Counted from the first letter of the stretch, positions 37,018 through 49,523 are shown. The stretch is 64,000 nucleotides of DNA from Helicobacter pylori (GCF_900120335.1 NZ_LT635477.1:1550001-1614000); one strand, 5' to 3'. The notes: a model not told the origin generated them from the sequence alone. Translations and numbers: made by a program.

Positions 37018-37458
37018 TTAACTTTTTCTTTTAATCAATTTTGGTTTTCCAAGTCGGGTGCTGCGCGTGAAATGCCAAGTGTTTTTATTGACTAATTCTT
37101 CGTATTCTTGGCTCCCTTTTTGAGCGCAAACGCCCTCAACCTTTAGCGCTCCCTCTTCATCAGTCCCGATAGTGTCATGGTCAATTTTTAGGGCAAAAAC
37201 GCTCCGTTGGACTTCAGCCCCTCTAGTCGTTGAATTCTCATTCACAATACTAATCACATAATCCGCTTTACGCATGAGTTCAAAATGTTCGTATTGAACC
37301 ACTTCGCCCATTCTTGGACGAAAACCTGTCAAAGTGCATTCATCGCACCATTCTTTAAAATCCTCATTTCCTGGAATAGTTCCTTTATAAGCGCCTGAAA
37401 CCATGCACAACAACAAATTGTATTTTTCATGCGCTTTTAAATCTTCTAACTGAGCCAT
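37018..37458 (-). CDS. Unknown protein upstream of the DUF262 gene
   Basis: The 146-aa protein has no family I can name. It contains a Cys pair (EWCDECTLTG, about 37-46), a Val/Ile-rich core (KADYVISIVNEN) and a very basic C-terminus (RLGKPKLIKRKS) that could bind nucleic acid. It is co-directional with the DUF262 gene and ends about 52 bases before it, so the two may belong together. I chose the second of two tandem ATGs, 37458, as it is better spaced from AAGGAG. Confidence 0.55.
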   Translation of the reverse strand: MAQLEDLKAHEKYNLLLCMVSGAYKGTIPGNEDFKEWCDECTLTGFRPRMGEVVQYEHFELMRKADYVISIVNENSTTRGAEVQRSVFALKIDHDTIGTDEEGALKVEGVCAQKGSQEYEELVNKNTWHFTRSTRLGKPKLIKRKS

Positions 37459-37488
37459 CATCTTCTCCTTGTATTGAATTTAACTCTG

Positions 37489-37521
37489 TAAGCCCCACTG
37501 ATGATTGAAAAATGGGGCTTA
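37489..37521. other. Perfect 9-bp inverted repeat
   Basis: TAAGCCCCA at 37489-37497 and TGGGGCTTA at 37513-37521 are exact inverses with a 15-base spacer. It lies about 30 bases upstream of the minus-strand gene starting at 37458. It could be an operator or a transcription terminator from the far side; there is no long T run. Confidence 0.5.
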
Positions 37522-37650
37522 TGAAATCAAATGGTTGAAAAATGTTGCGTAGGGGAATGCAAGGGGGAATAAAAGAGGGAATAATAAAAAGTAGGGGATT
37601 TTTAAATAGGTTTTTGTAAAAGGATAAAAAGTTATAAAAGTATGGTAGCG

Positions 37651-37981
37651 TTGCTTGATTGCTTGATTGCTTGATTGCTTGATTGCTTGATTGCTTGAAT
37701 GATTGAATGATAGAATGATAGAATGATAGAATGATAGAATGATAGAATGATAGAATGATAGAATGATAGAATGATAGAATGATAGAATGATAGAATGATA
37801 GAATGATAGAATGATAGAATGATAGAATGATAGAATGATAGAATGATAGAATGATAGAATGATAGAATGATAGAATGATAGAATGATAGAATGATAGAAT
37901 GATAGAATGATAGAATGATAGAATGATAGAATGATAGAATGATAGAATGATAGAATGATGATAGAATGATAGAATGATAGA
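37651..37981. repeat. 8-bp tandem repeat array
   Basis: Six TTGCTTGA units (37651-37698), one ATGATTGA hybrid (37699-37706), then 31 ATGATAGA units (37707-37954). A 3-base interruption follows and then three more ATGATAGA units ending at 37981. Because 8 is not a multiple of 3, all three minus-strand frames stay open in the array, so the 118-aa ORF there is not evidence of a gene. Length probably varies by slippage. Confidence 0.95.
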
Positions 37982-38063
37982 ATGCCATTCCTGCCCCTTT
38001 TTTGAAAAAAAGATGACTTGGGGGTGTTCTAGCGGTATTTAATCAATGGTTAATGGTGCGTCT

Positions 38064-38114
38064 GATTTAATGATGTGTTTGATTTAATGATGTGTTTGAT
38101 TTAATGATGTGTTT
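38064..38114. repeat. Three copies of a 17-bp tandem repeat
   Basis: The unit GATTTAATGATGTGTTT is repeated three times without a mismatch, and a fourth copy begins but degenerates after GATTT. Confidence 0.9.
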
Positions 38115-38445
38115 GATTTTTTTAATTTTGATTTTTTAATAAAAATGCGTTCTTGTTTAAATTTAATGATGCGTTTAATCTTAAAGCTTTATTTTAGCTC
38201 TATTTTTTAGCCCCCCATTCCAATTAGTTCCCCAATTGTTTCCAATAACTCTTATCCATTCCTTTCAAACTCTAAATTTTCTTCCAAACTCTCAAAACTT
38301 TAAGCAAACTTTAAGCATTGCATGTCTATAATTACATTTCGTTTTTAAAGACAAGCTTTAAAAAGTTCTTTAATTCAAACTCAAGCAAGTTGTAAAAGCT
38401 AAAAGCTTTAAATATAAAAATATAAAAGCCCACCAGCTGATAAAA

Positions 38446-38510
38446 CTTGAGCGTTAAAAAAGATTAGGGATCAAGCATTGTTAGTCTTCTTTAAGGGTTT
38501 AATGCTCAAG
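38446..38510. other. Inverted repeat upstream of 23S rRNA
   Basis: CTTGAGCGTTAAA at 38446-38458 pairs with TTTAATGCTCAAG at 38498-38510, 13 bp with one G-T. The 39-base loop is itself partly paired. It may be a leader structure or an upstream transcription barrier. Confidence 0.5.
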
Positions 38511-38600
38511 AGCGATTATAGCGGGTTTTTGAAGAAAAACGAAGTTATTTGATTTAATATTGTTAATAGCCTATGTAAAAGTAAAGTAAAACTACAATAA

Positions 38601-38670
38601 CTCTGTCTTATATTCATTAAGGCAGTGGTAGCGCTGAAGAATATTCGTGCAATTGTCGTTATTCATTATA
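38601..38670 (+). other. Left arm of the 23S rRNA processing stem
   Basis: AAGGCAGTGGTA, ATTCGTGC and ATTGTCGTTAT are complementary in the same order to sequence just after 23S (41600-41660). The transcript would form a long helix with the mature 23S rRNA in the loop, typical of RNase III processing sites. Confidence 0.75.
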
Positions 38671-38706
38671 AAAGGGCGGGTTTTAAAGGATATTTTAAAA
38701 TTTAAA

Positions 38707-41594
<2,888 letters not shown>

Positions 41595-41595
41595 G

Positions 41596-41661
41596 CTTTT
41601 TGTATAAGATAACGACAATAGAGCGCGAATGAGTTACCACTGCCTTACTGAGTGTAAGAGA
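41596..41661 (+). other. Right arm of the 23S rRNA processing stem
   Basis: This stretch is the reverse complement of much of 38601-38670, notably ATAACGACAAT, GCGCGAAT and TACCACTGCCTT. Confidence 0.75.
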
Positions 41662-41829
41662 GTTGGAGTTTTATGAAGACTTTTATAGGATTGAACTTTA
41701 ATGAGGAATGAGATACCATCCATTCTTTTTAAAGTGAAAGGCTATTAACTATCTTCTTTGTTAAAAAACAGCTCCCTATAAAGAGAAAGGGGAGTTAAGG
41801 GTAAATGCATTTTATCTTTAGCTCCCTTT

Positions 41830-41948
41830 TCCTTGTGCCTTTAGAGAAGAGGAACTACCCAGTTAACCATTCCGAACCTGGAAGTCAAGCTCTTCATCGC
41901 TGATAATACTGCTCTTTTCAAGAGTGGGAATGTAGGTCGGTGCAGGGA
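41830..41948 (+). rRNA. rrf: 5S ribosomal RNA
   Basis: The terminal stem CCTTGTGCC/GGTGCAGGG closes the molecule. The internal blocks CCGAACCTGGAAGTCAAGC and GGGAATGTAGG are conserved 5S sequence. It follows 23S by about 235 bases in the same direction. Confidence 0.93.
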
Positions 41949-42020
41949 TAGGGAAATGTTTTTTCAATCTTGCTTTTTATCTGATTTCATTATTGATTGC
42001 TTGTTTTTGTTTAGGGGTTT

Positions 42021-42080
42021 ATTCTTTATTCTTTATTCTTTATTCTTTATTCTTTATTCTTTATTCTTTATTCTTTATTC
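42021..42080. repeat. 7-bp tandem repeat downstream of 5S
   Basis: Eight perfect ATTCTTT units (42021-42076) and a partial ninth. It lies between the 5S gene and the convergent YihY gene. It might tune transcript ends, but this is speculation. Confidence 0.9.
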
Positions 42081-42200
42081 CGTTGGTGTTGTTTTTTTTA
42101 TTTCTTTTGTTTTTAACTTTTTTGGGTTGGGTTGTTTGGGGGGGTTTATGGTTTTTGTGTTTTAGATTTTTAGAATCGATCTAAAAGAAAACTTTTTTCA

Positions 42201-43088
42201 TCAAGTTTCTTTTTTAAAAAAACCTAAAAATTTCTTAAACACTCCTTTAGGATCGAACATGTCGCACATTTTACACCCATACATGCCAATTAAAATCACA
42301 AGCCAGCTCACATACACCCAACTCATCAAAAACCACAAAATAGAAACGCTCCCATACAGCTCATGGTAGGTGCGGTTGTATAACACATAATAGGTGAAAG
42401 CCCATTTTAACACATGCCAAGAAACGCTCGTAAAAAACACCCATAAAAACACCCAAAAATAATGTTTAAACACCTTATTCGTGGGAATGGTAAAAAGGAT
42501 CAAAAAAAACACGTAAGTGCCTATCCATCTTAAAACATGCAACAAGCTTGAATCTTTATCTTCAAAAAACACTTGAATCTTAATGTCAAAAAACACCACC
42601 AAAGGCAAAGCGAATAAAAACACTAAAGTCGTGCCAAAACCCCAAAATAAAAAGATTTCTTTGTCCTTAAAATGCGCATAATCTCTAGGCTTTGCATCAA
42701 AAATTTTTGATGCGATGGAGCGGTAGTTTTCACAAAAAAGCACCAACGCCACCACAATGGACACCTCTTCAAGCGTGCCTAAAGTCATGTCTGTTTTTTT
42801 AAAATTTTCTAAAAAATCCTTAATTGCGCCAATGAGTTTAGGAGCGTTAGGGAAAATCAAGGCTTCCATTTCACCGCTGTGCGCTTGCAAGTAATGAGAC
42901 ACAAAAAGACTGAACACAAACAATAAAATAGGCGACAAAGACAAAATCGTATAAAAACTCAAGCTGGAAGCGTAGTAAAACAATTCGCTCAAGCCTAAAA
43001 AGGCGTTTTGAAAGCGCTCGGGGAAAATCATTCTAAGAAGGTTCAAAAACCCTCTAACGCTTTTAAAAAATTCCCTCATCAATGACAA
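42201..43088 (-). CDS. YihY/BrkB-family inner membrane protein
   Basis: The 295-aa protein has about six transmembrane helices, with the family pattern LSFYTILSLSPILLFVFSLFV near residue 45 and WFLMSWVYVSWLVILIGMYG near 252. Proteins of this family were once called RNase BN, but that activity belongs to another gene, so a transport or membrane role is more likely; the function is unknown. It overlaps the end of bioB by 10 bases, on the same strand, suggesting co-translation. Confidence 0.87.
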   Translation of the reverse strand: MSLMREFFKSVRGFLNLLRMIFPERFQNAFLGLSELFYYASSLSFYTILSLSPILLFVFSLFVSHYLQAHSGEMEALIFPNAPKLIGAIKDFLENFKKTDMTLGTLEEVSIVVALVLFCENYRSIASKIFDAKPRDYAHFKDKEIFLFWGFGTTLVFLFALPLVVFFDIKIQVFFEDKDSSLLHVLRWIGTYVFFLILFTIPTNKVFKHYFWVFLWVFFTSVSWHVLKWAFTYYVLYNRTYHELYGSVSILWFLMSWVYVSWLVILIGMYGCKMCDMFDPKGVFKKFLGFFKKET

Positions 43089-43927
43089 CTTGTCGCCATT
43101 GTCAAGCCATAAGAGAGCAGTTTTTCTATATCTTTTTTAGGGGCTTTGCCTTTGGTGGTCAAATAGTCCCCTAGCACCACCGCATTGATGCCGTATTCAA
43201 AAAGCTTGGCTTCCTGTTTGTCGTTATCTTTAAACACCACTTCACGCCCCCCAGCCACCATAAGCCTAGCGTTAGGCAAAAACTCTTTAGCCAAAAGCAC
43301 GCATTCTAGGGCTTCATCTGCGCTTAAAGTCTCTGCATCAATGGGCAATACCGGGTTTTTAATGAAAAAATTAATCGGCGTGGTGTGCGGGGAGAGCGAA
43401 GCTAACGCCCTAAGCATTTCAATCCGATCTTCCCAGCTCTCATTAAGCCCAAAAATCCCCCCACTGCACAAGCCTAACCCCGCCCTTAAGGTGTTTTCGC
43501 ATGTGATAAACCTTTCTTCCCATGTGTGCGTGGAACAAATCTTAGGGAAGAAATTTTGCGAAGTTTCTAAATTGTGGTTATAGCTATGGATGCCCGCATC
43601 TCTTAAAAATTCTAATTGCTCCAAATCCGCGCGCCCGCAGCATGCGATGAGATGCAAGCCCAATTCTTCTTGATTGATGGCTTTAGCTAATTTAGCGATG
43701 TATTCGCATTTTTCATCGTCTAATTCGCGCCCTGAAGTAACCAGACAAAACCCTAAAGCCCCTAATTGCCTTAACGCTCTAGCCTCTTGTAAAACCACTT
43801 TTTCATCTTTAAATTTATAGCGCTTGATCGCTCCTTGGTGGTGCGAGCTTTGCGTGCAATAAGCGCAATCTTCCTTACAATCCCCACTGCGCACATTGGA
43901 AATAGAACATAAAAAAATCTCTTGCAT
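43079..43927 (-). CDS. bioB: Biotin synthase
   Basis: BioB is a radical SAM enzyme that inserts sulfur into dethiobiotin. The cluster motif CKEDCAYC has the three Cys residues near 17, 21 and 24. Downstream, SYNHNLETSQNFF and FSHIGG-type sequence (GLCSGGIFGLNESWEDR) hold the SAM and substrate sites. The protein of 282 aa is shorter than E. coli BioB because the N- and C-terminal extensions are reduced. An AAAGGA site precedes the start. The 3' end overlaps the YihY-family gene. Confidence 0.95.
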   Translation of the reverse strand: MQEIFLCSISNVRSGDCKEDCAYCTQSSHHQGAIKRYKFKDEKVVLQEARALRQLGALGFCLVTSGRELDDEKCEYIAKLAKAINQEELGLHLIACCGRADLEQLEFLRDAGIHSYNHNLETSQNFFPKICSTHTWEERFITCENTLRAGLGLCSGGIFGLNESWEDRIEMLRALASLSPHTTPINFFIKNPVLPIDAETLSADEALECVLLAKEFLPNARLMVAGGREVVFKDNDKQEAKLFEYGINAVVLGDYLTTKGKAPKKDIEKLLSYGLTMATSCH

Positions 43928-43970
43928 CGTAATCCTTTGTTTGGTTAAAAATATTGGTTTTTTTAGGTTG

Positions 43971-43976
43971 ATTATA
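43971..43976 (-). promoter_or_regulatory. Predicted -10 box of bioB
   Basis: TATAAT on the minus strand lies 44 bases before the bioB ATG in the divergent bioB-res region. Confidence 0.6.
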
Positions 43977-44098
43977 GCAAAGAAAAAGAAGCGCTTTTGA
44001 TTTTAAGGGCTTTATTCCATTAAATATTAAAACTAAAACTTTATTTAATTTTAATTGCAAGCTATCGCCCCTAAAAAACCAATCTCAAAACTTTACGC

Positions 44099-44104
44099 TA
44101 TAAT
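44099..44104 (+). promoter_or_regulatory. Predicted -10 box of the first type III res gene
   Basis: TATAAT lies 29 bases before the ATG at 44133. The promoter looks intact although the gene is out of frame. Confidence 0.6.
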
Positions 44105-44132
44105 TCCCTTAACTTTTCACTTAAGGGATTTC

Positions 44133-46699
44133 ATGCAAGATTCATTCAATCAAAGTTACCCCCCCCCCCCCCCAATCAGCGATAAAAGATCGCACGCCTA
44201 ATAACGCGCCAAATAACGCGCCCAATAATAAAGAAATAGAGCTACCCACCCACATCACCAGTAATTTAAAAAAAGAGCTTAGAGATTACCAAAAGCAAGC
44301 GATAGATAATTATTTAGAAAAACGCCAATCTAACCCAACTCAAAAGCATTTCATGTTTGAAATGGCCACCGGTAGTGGCAAAACCTTAGTGATGGCGGGT
44401 TTGATTTTAGAATGCTACAAGCAAGGCTATCAAAACTTTATCTTTTTTGTGAATAGTGTTAGCATTTTAGAAAAAACGAAATTGAATTTTACAGACAGCG
44501 CTTCGTCAAAATACCTTTTTAGTGAAAGTATCAATATCAATGATGAAAACACAGAAATTAAAAGCATCAATAATTTGAACGAGAGCCACAACAACGCTAT
44601 CAACATTTATTTTAGCACCATTCAAGGCTTGTTTTCACTATTCACTAGAGCTAAAGAAAACGCTATCACCCTAGAGGATTTAAAAGATCAGAAATTAGTT
44701 TTTTTAGCGGATGAAGCACACCACTTAAACACAGAAACTAAAAAGAAATTAAATGATAGTGAGGCTAGTGAAAAACGCAACTGGGAAAGCGTGGTGAAAT
44801 TAGCCCTAAAACAAAATAAAGACAATTTATTGCTGGAATTTAGCGCCACTATCCCTAATGAAAAAAGCGTTAAAGACAAATATGAAAATTTAAAGGTGAT
44901 CGATTACACCTTAAAAGAATTTAGCGAGGATAAATTTTGCAAAAACATCTACTCCCTTTCCTATGAAAACAAAGAATTAGAAACACGCTTTTTAGGGGCA
45001 TGCGTTTCCAGTTTGTATAAAGAATTACTAGCCCAACACCACAATATTGAAAACTTTAAACCATGTATTTTGTTTAAAAGCGAAAGGATTGAAGAGAGTA
45101 AGAAAAATCAAGAGCGCTTCAATACCTTTTTAGAAAATTTAAGCCCTTTAGATTTAGAAAATTTTTTCAATCACAGCCGCAACACTTTTTTTAAAGCCGC
45201 TAAAAACTTTTTTGATGAGCAAAACCACGCCCCTAACCTTGTCGCGCTTCTACAAAATAAATTCAAAGAAAGCGTTCAAATTAACACCAATAACGAAAAA
45301 GAATTAGAAAAAGGCATGCTTTTATTGAACTCCCTAGAAGACAGAGACAACCCTAAAAGAGTGATTTTTAGCGTGGATAAGCTCAATGAAGGCTGGGATG
45401 TGCTGAATTTGTTTGACATTGTCAGGCTTAAAAACAAAGCGAATCAAAAAGACACCATTAAAGACGCCCAGCTCATAGGGCGAGGAGCGAGATACTACCC
45501 CTTTAGCTATAACGATTTCAAGCCAAGCCGCATAGAGTTTTACCAACGCAAATTTGATCTTGATAATTCCTTAAGCGCGCTAGAGAGGTTAGACTACCAT
45601 GCCATTTATAACAGCGAGTTTATCGCTAAATTAAAAGAAGAGTTACAAGATTTAGGATTAGGATTCATTGAAAAGGAAAAGGAAAAAACAACTATCCCCT
45701 TAACACCCACCAAGCGTTTCAAATGCTACTATGCGAGCAACGCAAAAGACAAATAAGAAAAACTTATTTAATATGGACTATTCAGACCCTGTTGAAGCCA
45801 CACTCCAAAGCTTGCATGTCCCTTTATTTGCTTTTAATGTGCGTGAAAAGAAAGTGGATTTTAAAGAAGAAAATAAAGGCGATAGAACTTATTATATGAC
45901 CCATGCCTTAGATAAAATCCCCCTAAATTATTTTTTAAAAGCCCTTAATTTAAAAAACCTGGATTTCAAAACGCTTAAAAAAGCCTTTACAAAACATGCC
46001 TTTAACAATAAGGTGGGATTTATAGAGCAATATATTTCGCCATTAAAAACAAACTTCCATAAAAACCAAAAGTTTGACGACAACAAAACGCTTTTAAAAC
46101 TCGCTGTTTATATCATTGGAAACTTAAAAGACACGCTTTTAAAAAAGCAAGATGAACCTAGCGTGAGCGCGTTAGAATTAAAAGAATTTGAAACGCACAA
46201 TAAAAGCCTTAGCGCTAGCGAATGGGAAAAAGACATTCCCCCCTATGAATGGCTGCTTTTTAAGGACATGCGAAAACTAGACAGCGATTTAGAAAGGAAG
46301 TTTTTAGATTTTATCAACGACCATAAAGAGCTTTTAGACAAGAAATTCAAAGAATGGTGCGTTTTAAGGAACGATCATTTCGCTGAATTAAAAGTTTTTT
46401 GCAATATAGAAGGCCCCTTTTACGCGCAAGGTTTTGAGCCGGATTTTATCCTTTTTGCCCAAACGCATGAAGATGAATTTTTAGGCTTCACTTGTTATAT
46501 GGAAGCTAAAGGCGAGCATTTAGAGCCTTCTAACGCTTGGAAAAAAGAATTTTTAGAAATGCTAGAAAACGCCACGCTTAAAAGCCATAACAAAAAACTC
46601 CATTTAAAAGGCTTGCCTTTTTTCACGCTCCATAATAGCGCAGTCAATGGCGATTTTCAAACCGCTTTCCATCAAACCTTTAAGGACAAAGAATGTTAA
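44133..46699 (+). pseudogene. res: Type III restriction subunit Res, off by a C15 tract and a second frameshift
   Basis: ATG 44133 reads MQDSFNQSYPPPP, runs into C15 (44159-44173) and then hits an early stop; the downstream frame is shifted by one. With 14 or 17 C the frames would join. Downstream are Walker A (MATGSGKT), DEAH (FLADEAHHLN), motif III (EFSATIP) and motif VI (QLIGRGARYY). A PD-ExK nuclease (EPDFILF then YMEAKGEH) lies at the C-terminus. A second shift near 45755 separates the helicase part from the nuclease part: one extra base there restores KDKKKNLFNMD. Restored length would be about 855 aa. It cuts DNA only together with Mod. Confidence 0.9.
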
Positions 46700-48394
46700 A
46701 AACCCCACTCAAAACCCTACTAGATATTTTAATCAATCATTTCACTAAAGAACGCTTAGTCACTTTAATTATAGAGCATGATGAAAAGCTTTTAACTTTC
46801 ATGCTTGAGCATGAAAACGCTAACGACTACAAAAAACACTTTTTTAAAACGATCGCCAATTCGCTCGTATTCAATGAAAAGGCGTTATTGGAATGTTTAG
46901 AAAAATATTTAGAAATAAAAGAATTAGACCGCTCTTTCACACGATTTAAAAATAAAATAGGCTTATTTTCACAAGAGGGCTTTATCAAATCTAGCGAATT
47001 AGTCGTTTTGAATTTCCCTTTTAAAGACAATGTTTTACTCGGTAACGCTAAAGATAACAACACCAACTTTAAAAAAGAAATTCGCTAAAAAAGTGAAATG
47101 CATCTACATTGACCCCCCTTATAATACGGGTAATGACAGCTTTAATTACAACGATAATTTTAACCACAGCTCTTGGCTAGTGTTTATGAAAAACAGGCTT
47201 GAAGCGGCTAGGGAATTTTTAAGCGATGATGGCGTGATTTTTGTGCAATGCGACGACAACGAACAGGCTTATTTAAAGGTTTTAATGGATGAGATTTTTC
47301 TTAGGGAGAATTTTGTAGTTTGTTTTGTGTGGGAAAAGACAAGTAATAGCTTATCAAGAATACGCATAAAAACAGAATATATTTTGTGCTATGAAAAAAC
47401 TAAATTTGGGCTTATTTTCAATAGGGATATGGCTGAAGAAGGACAAGATTTTCCTATTTTAAATGAAGTAAATGTAAAGAGAACTTTACAATTTCCACCA
47501 AATTCCATATATTTTAAAACCTTTAAGGGAGTGATTAAGCCTACAAAATTTAATAAAATGGAATTAATTGATGATTTAAGAATAGTAAATAAAACAAATT
47601 CAAACATGGTAAGAATTAACGCCAAATTTAAATGGACACAAGACAAGCTGGATAACGAAATAAGAGAAGGCACAACTTTTGTGATAAAAAGCGATGAGTT
47701 TTCTATGAGATATATTAGAAAAGGCGATAGGGAAGTAAAGGCAAGCAATGTTTTTAACGCAGAATGTGGGGTTACCACAAATATAAAAGCTACAAGTGAA
47801 ATAAAAGTCCTTTTTGCAAATTCAAATACCGATTTGTTTTCAACACCCAAACCCGAAGCCCTAATTTCAAGAATTTTAGAAATTTCTACCAACGAAAACG
47901 ACCTCGTGTTGGACTTTTTTGCCGGGAGCGGGACGACTTGCGCGGTGGCGCACAAAATGAAACGCCGCTACATTGGTATCGAGCAAATGGACTATATAGA
48001 AACTATCACTAAAGAAAGGTTAAAAAAAGTCATAGAGGGCGAGCAAGGGGGCATTTCTAAAAAATGCGATTTTAAAGGGGGCGGGAGTTTCGTCTATGCT
48101 GAATTAAAAGAAGTGAATTCAGGAATTAAAAAACAAATCCTTAACGCTAAAAGCGCCGATGAATGCCTAAAAATCTTTAACGCGCTAAATGCGCGCTTTT
48201 TAAAACGCACCGATAATAAGATGGATGAAATCCATAGCGAAGAGTTCCAAAAATTAGATCTCAATGAGCAAAAAAGGATTTGTTGCGCTTCTTTAGACTC
48301 TAATGAAGACTATTTAAACTTGGGCGATATTGATGAAGACGCATGGGAGATAGATGAGATCACCAAAAAATACAATGAAATTTTTTATTCTTGA
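46693..48394 (+). pseudogene. mod: Type III DNA methyltransferase Mod, frameshifted at an A6 tract
   Basis: The start overlaps the end of res by 7 bases. The first 131 codons (46693-47088) read an N-terminal domain, then end in TAA. The downstream frame carries the beta-class order of motifs: IDPPYNTG (motif IV) first, then the target-recognition domain, then LDFFAGSGTTCAVAHK (motif I). With A5 instead of A6 at 47071-47076 the frames join as FKKKFAKKVKCIYIDPPYN. The N6-adenine product and target site are not readable from sequence. The recognition-domain part (about 47300-47830) is visibly AT-richer than the flanks, suggesting exchange. Confidence 0.88.
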
Positions 48395-48659
48395 GTTTGA
48401 TTATTCAACGCGTGCCACTTAACGCATCAAAACGCTATGCCTATTTAGTGGGCAAAAATAAATAATATGGTTTAAAGGTTGGAGGGATTTTAAACGCTTG
48501 GGCTAAAAAATTTTAGCTTTGCCTGACATAAGGATAACTAATCTGTTAGCAGTAAGCATTCGCTCGCTATAAACTCGCTATAAAATAAAAAAGATCCTTA
48601 AAAATAAACTATTAAAAATATTGTTGTAGTATTCAAGCCAATCAAAAAGGGAGTGAAAC
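48395..48659. other. Intergenic region after mod
   Basis: No gene is visible. It has a palindrome GCTAAAAAATTTTAGC at 48502-48517, perhaps a terminator, and a short open stretch (48397-48464) ending in TAA that could be a gene fragment. The nuclease gene is preceded by AAGGGAGTG. Confidence 0.4.
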
Positions 48660-49523
48660 ATGAAAACCTTTAAAAACTGGCTCTGTTTTAGCCTGATCGC
48701 TATGAGTTGGCTCCAAGCGGACATGTTGGATAATTTCACTAAGGCTATTAACAGCTACACCGCTAAAAAGCTTAATGAAATCAAGGATCAAGTCAACAGC
48801 GCTAATCCTGCTAAAAACCACAATCCCACTCATAACGCTAATGGCATGCTCACTAACATTGATTGTAAGGTCTTAAAAAATAACTTCTATTCGGTGTGTT
48901 ATTCTAGCGAATTAAAAAACCCTATTTATGGCGTGAGCGTGTTGTTTGGGGATTTAGTGGATAAAAACAATATTGAAAAACGCTATGAGTTTAAAACGGA
49001 CACACGATTAGCGGAGTATCAACAAGCCACGACAAAAGACTACACAAAAAGCGGTTTTGATAGGGGGCATTTTGTGGCGAATGACGCTTCTTTTGATTTT
49101 GCCTCTAATCCTTTAAGAGAGACTTACAGAATGACTAATATCACCCCTGAAGCCAAAAACACCAACAGGCATTCTGTTTTATTGGTGGAAAAAGAGGGCC
49201 GTAATTTGGCCAGGAAATACCACCAAGTTTTAGTAGAAGAACTTACTATCATCAAACAGGGTTACAGGACTTTTAGCTCTAAGAATATCGCTATCCCTAG
49301 CGGCTTTTGGTACCACTATGATACAAGCCTAACGGATAGCTATGAAAACGCTAAAAGCGAATGCTTTTATATCCCTAATGACAACCAAAAATACCCCTTA
49401 CAAGAAATGAGAAGAGATTGCAAAGAATACGAACGAGTTGAAAAGCAAGTGGTTTTTAAGAACAATAAAAACGCTGAGTTGAATGAATTGCCTAAATACA
49501 TGAATAATTCTAAGAAGTATTAA
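48660..49523 (+). CDS. Exported DNA/RNA non-specific endonuclease
   Basis: The 287-aa protein starts with a Sec signal (MKTFKNWLCFSLIAMSWLQA), so it acts outside the cytoplasm. The His-Me finger motif is DRGHFV, with the general base His near residue 137, and NITPEAKNTNR supplies the metal-binding Asn. Three or more cysteines (CKVL, CYSS, CFYIP, CKEY) could form disulfides. Such nucleases degrade environmental DNA for nutrients or during uptake. A predicted terminator follows at 49548-49575. Confidence 0.9.
   Translation: MKTFKNWLCFSLIAMSWLQADMLDNFTKAINSYTAKKLNEIKDQVNSANPAKNHNPTHNANGMLTNIDCKVLKNNFYSVCYSSELKNPIYGVSVLFGDLVDKNNIEKRYEFKTDTRLAEYQQATTKDYTKSGFDRGHFVANDASFDFASNPLRETYRMTNITPEAKNTNRHSVLLVEKEGRNLARKYHQVLVEELTIIKQGYRTFSSKNIAIPSGFWYHYDTSLTDSYENAKSECFYIPNDNQKYPLQEMRRDCKEYERVEKQVVFKNNKNAELNELPKYMNNSKKY

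Larger units (their letters stand above)
37982..38600. other. AT-rich region between the repeats and the 23S leader
   Basis: No gene is visible. It includes a 17-bp tandem repeat (38064-38114) and a large inverted repeat (38446-38510). The promoter of the 23S-5S unit must lie here, but I cannot assign a -10 with confidence. Confidence 0.6.

Noticed and set aside
37632-37988. Minus-strand ORF of 118 aa made of repeated FYHSIILS units
   Set aside because: It is a direct consequence of the 8-bp repeats, which leave all three frames open. No ribosome-binding site or conserved domain is present.
42201-43088. Ribonuclease BN assignment for the YihY-family gene
   Set aside because: RNase BN activity belongs to another protein; the sequence only supports a multi-pass membrane protein.
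45756-45760. Second break in res as a natural gene junction
   Set aside because: The two frames encode continuous family sequence (helicase then nuclease), so they were one gene; still, a sequencing error is possible.
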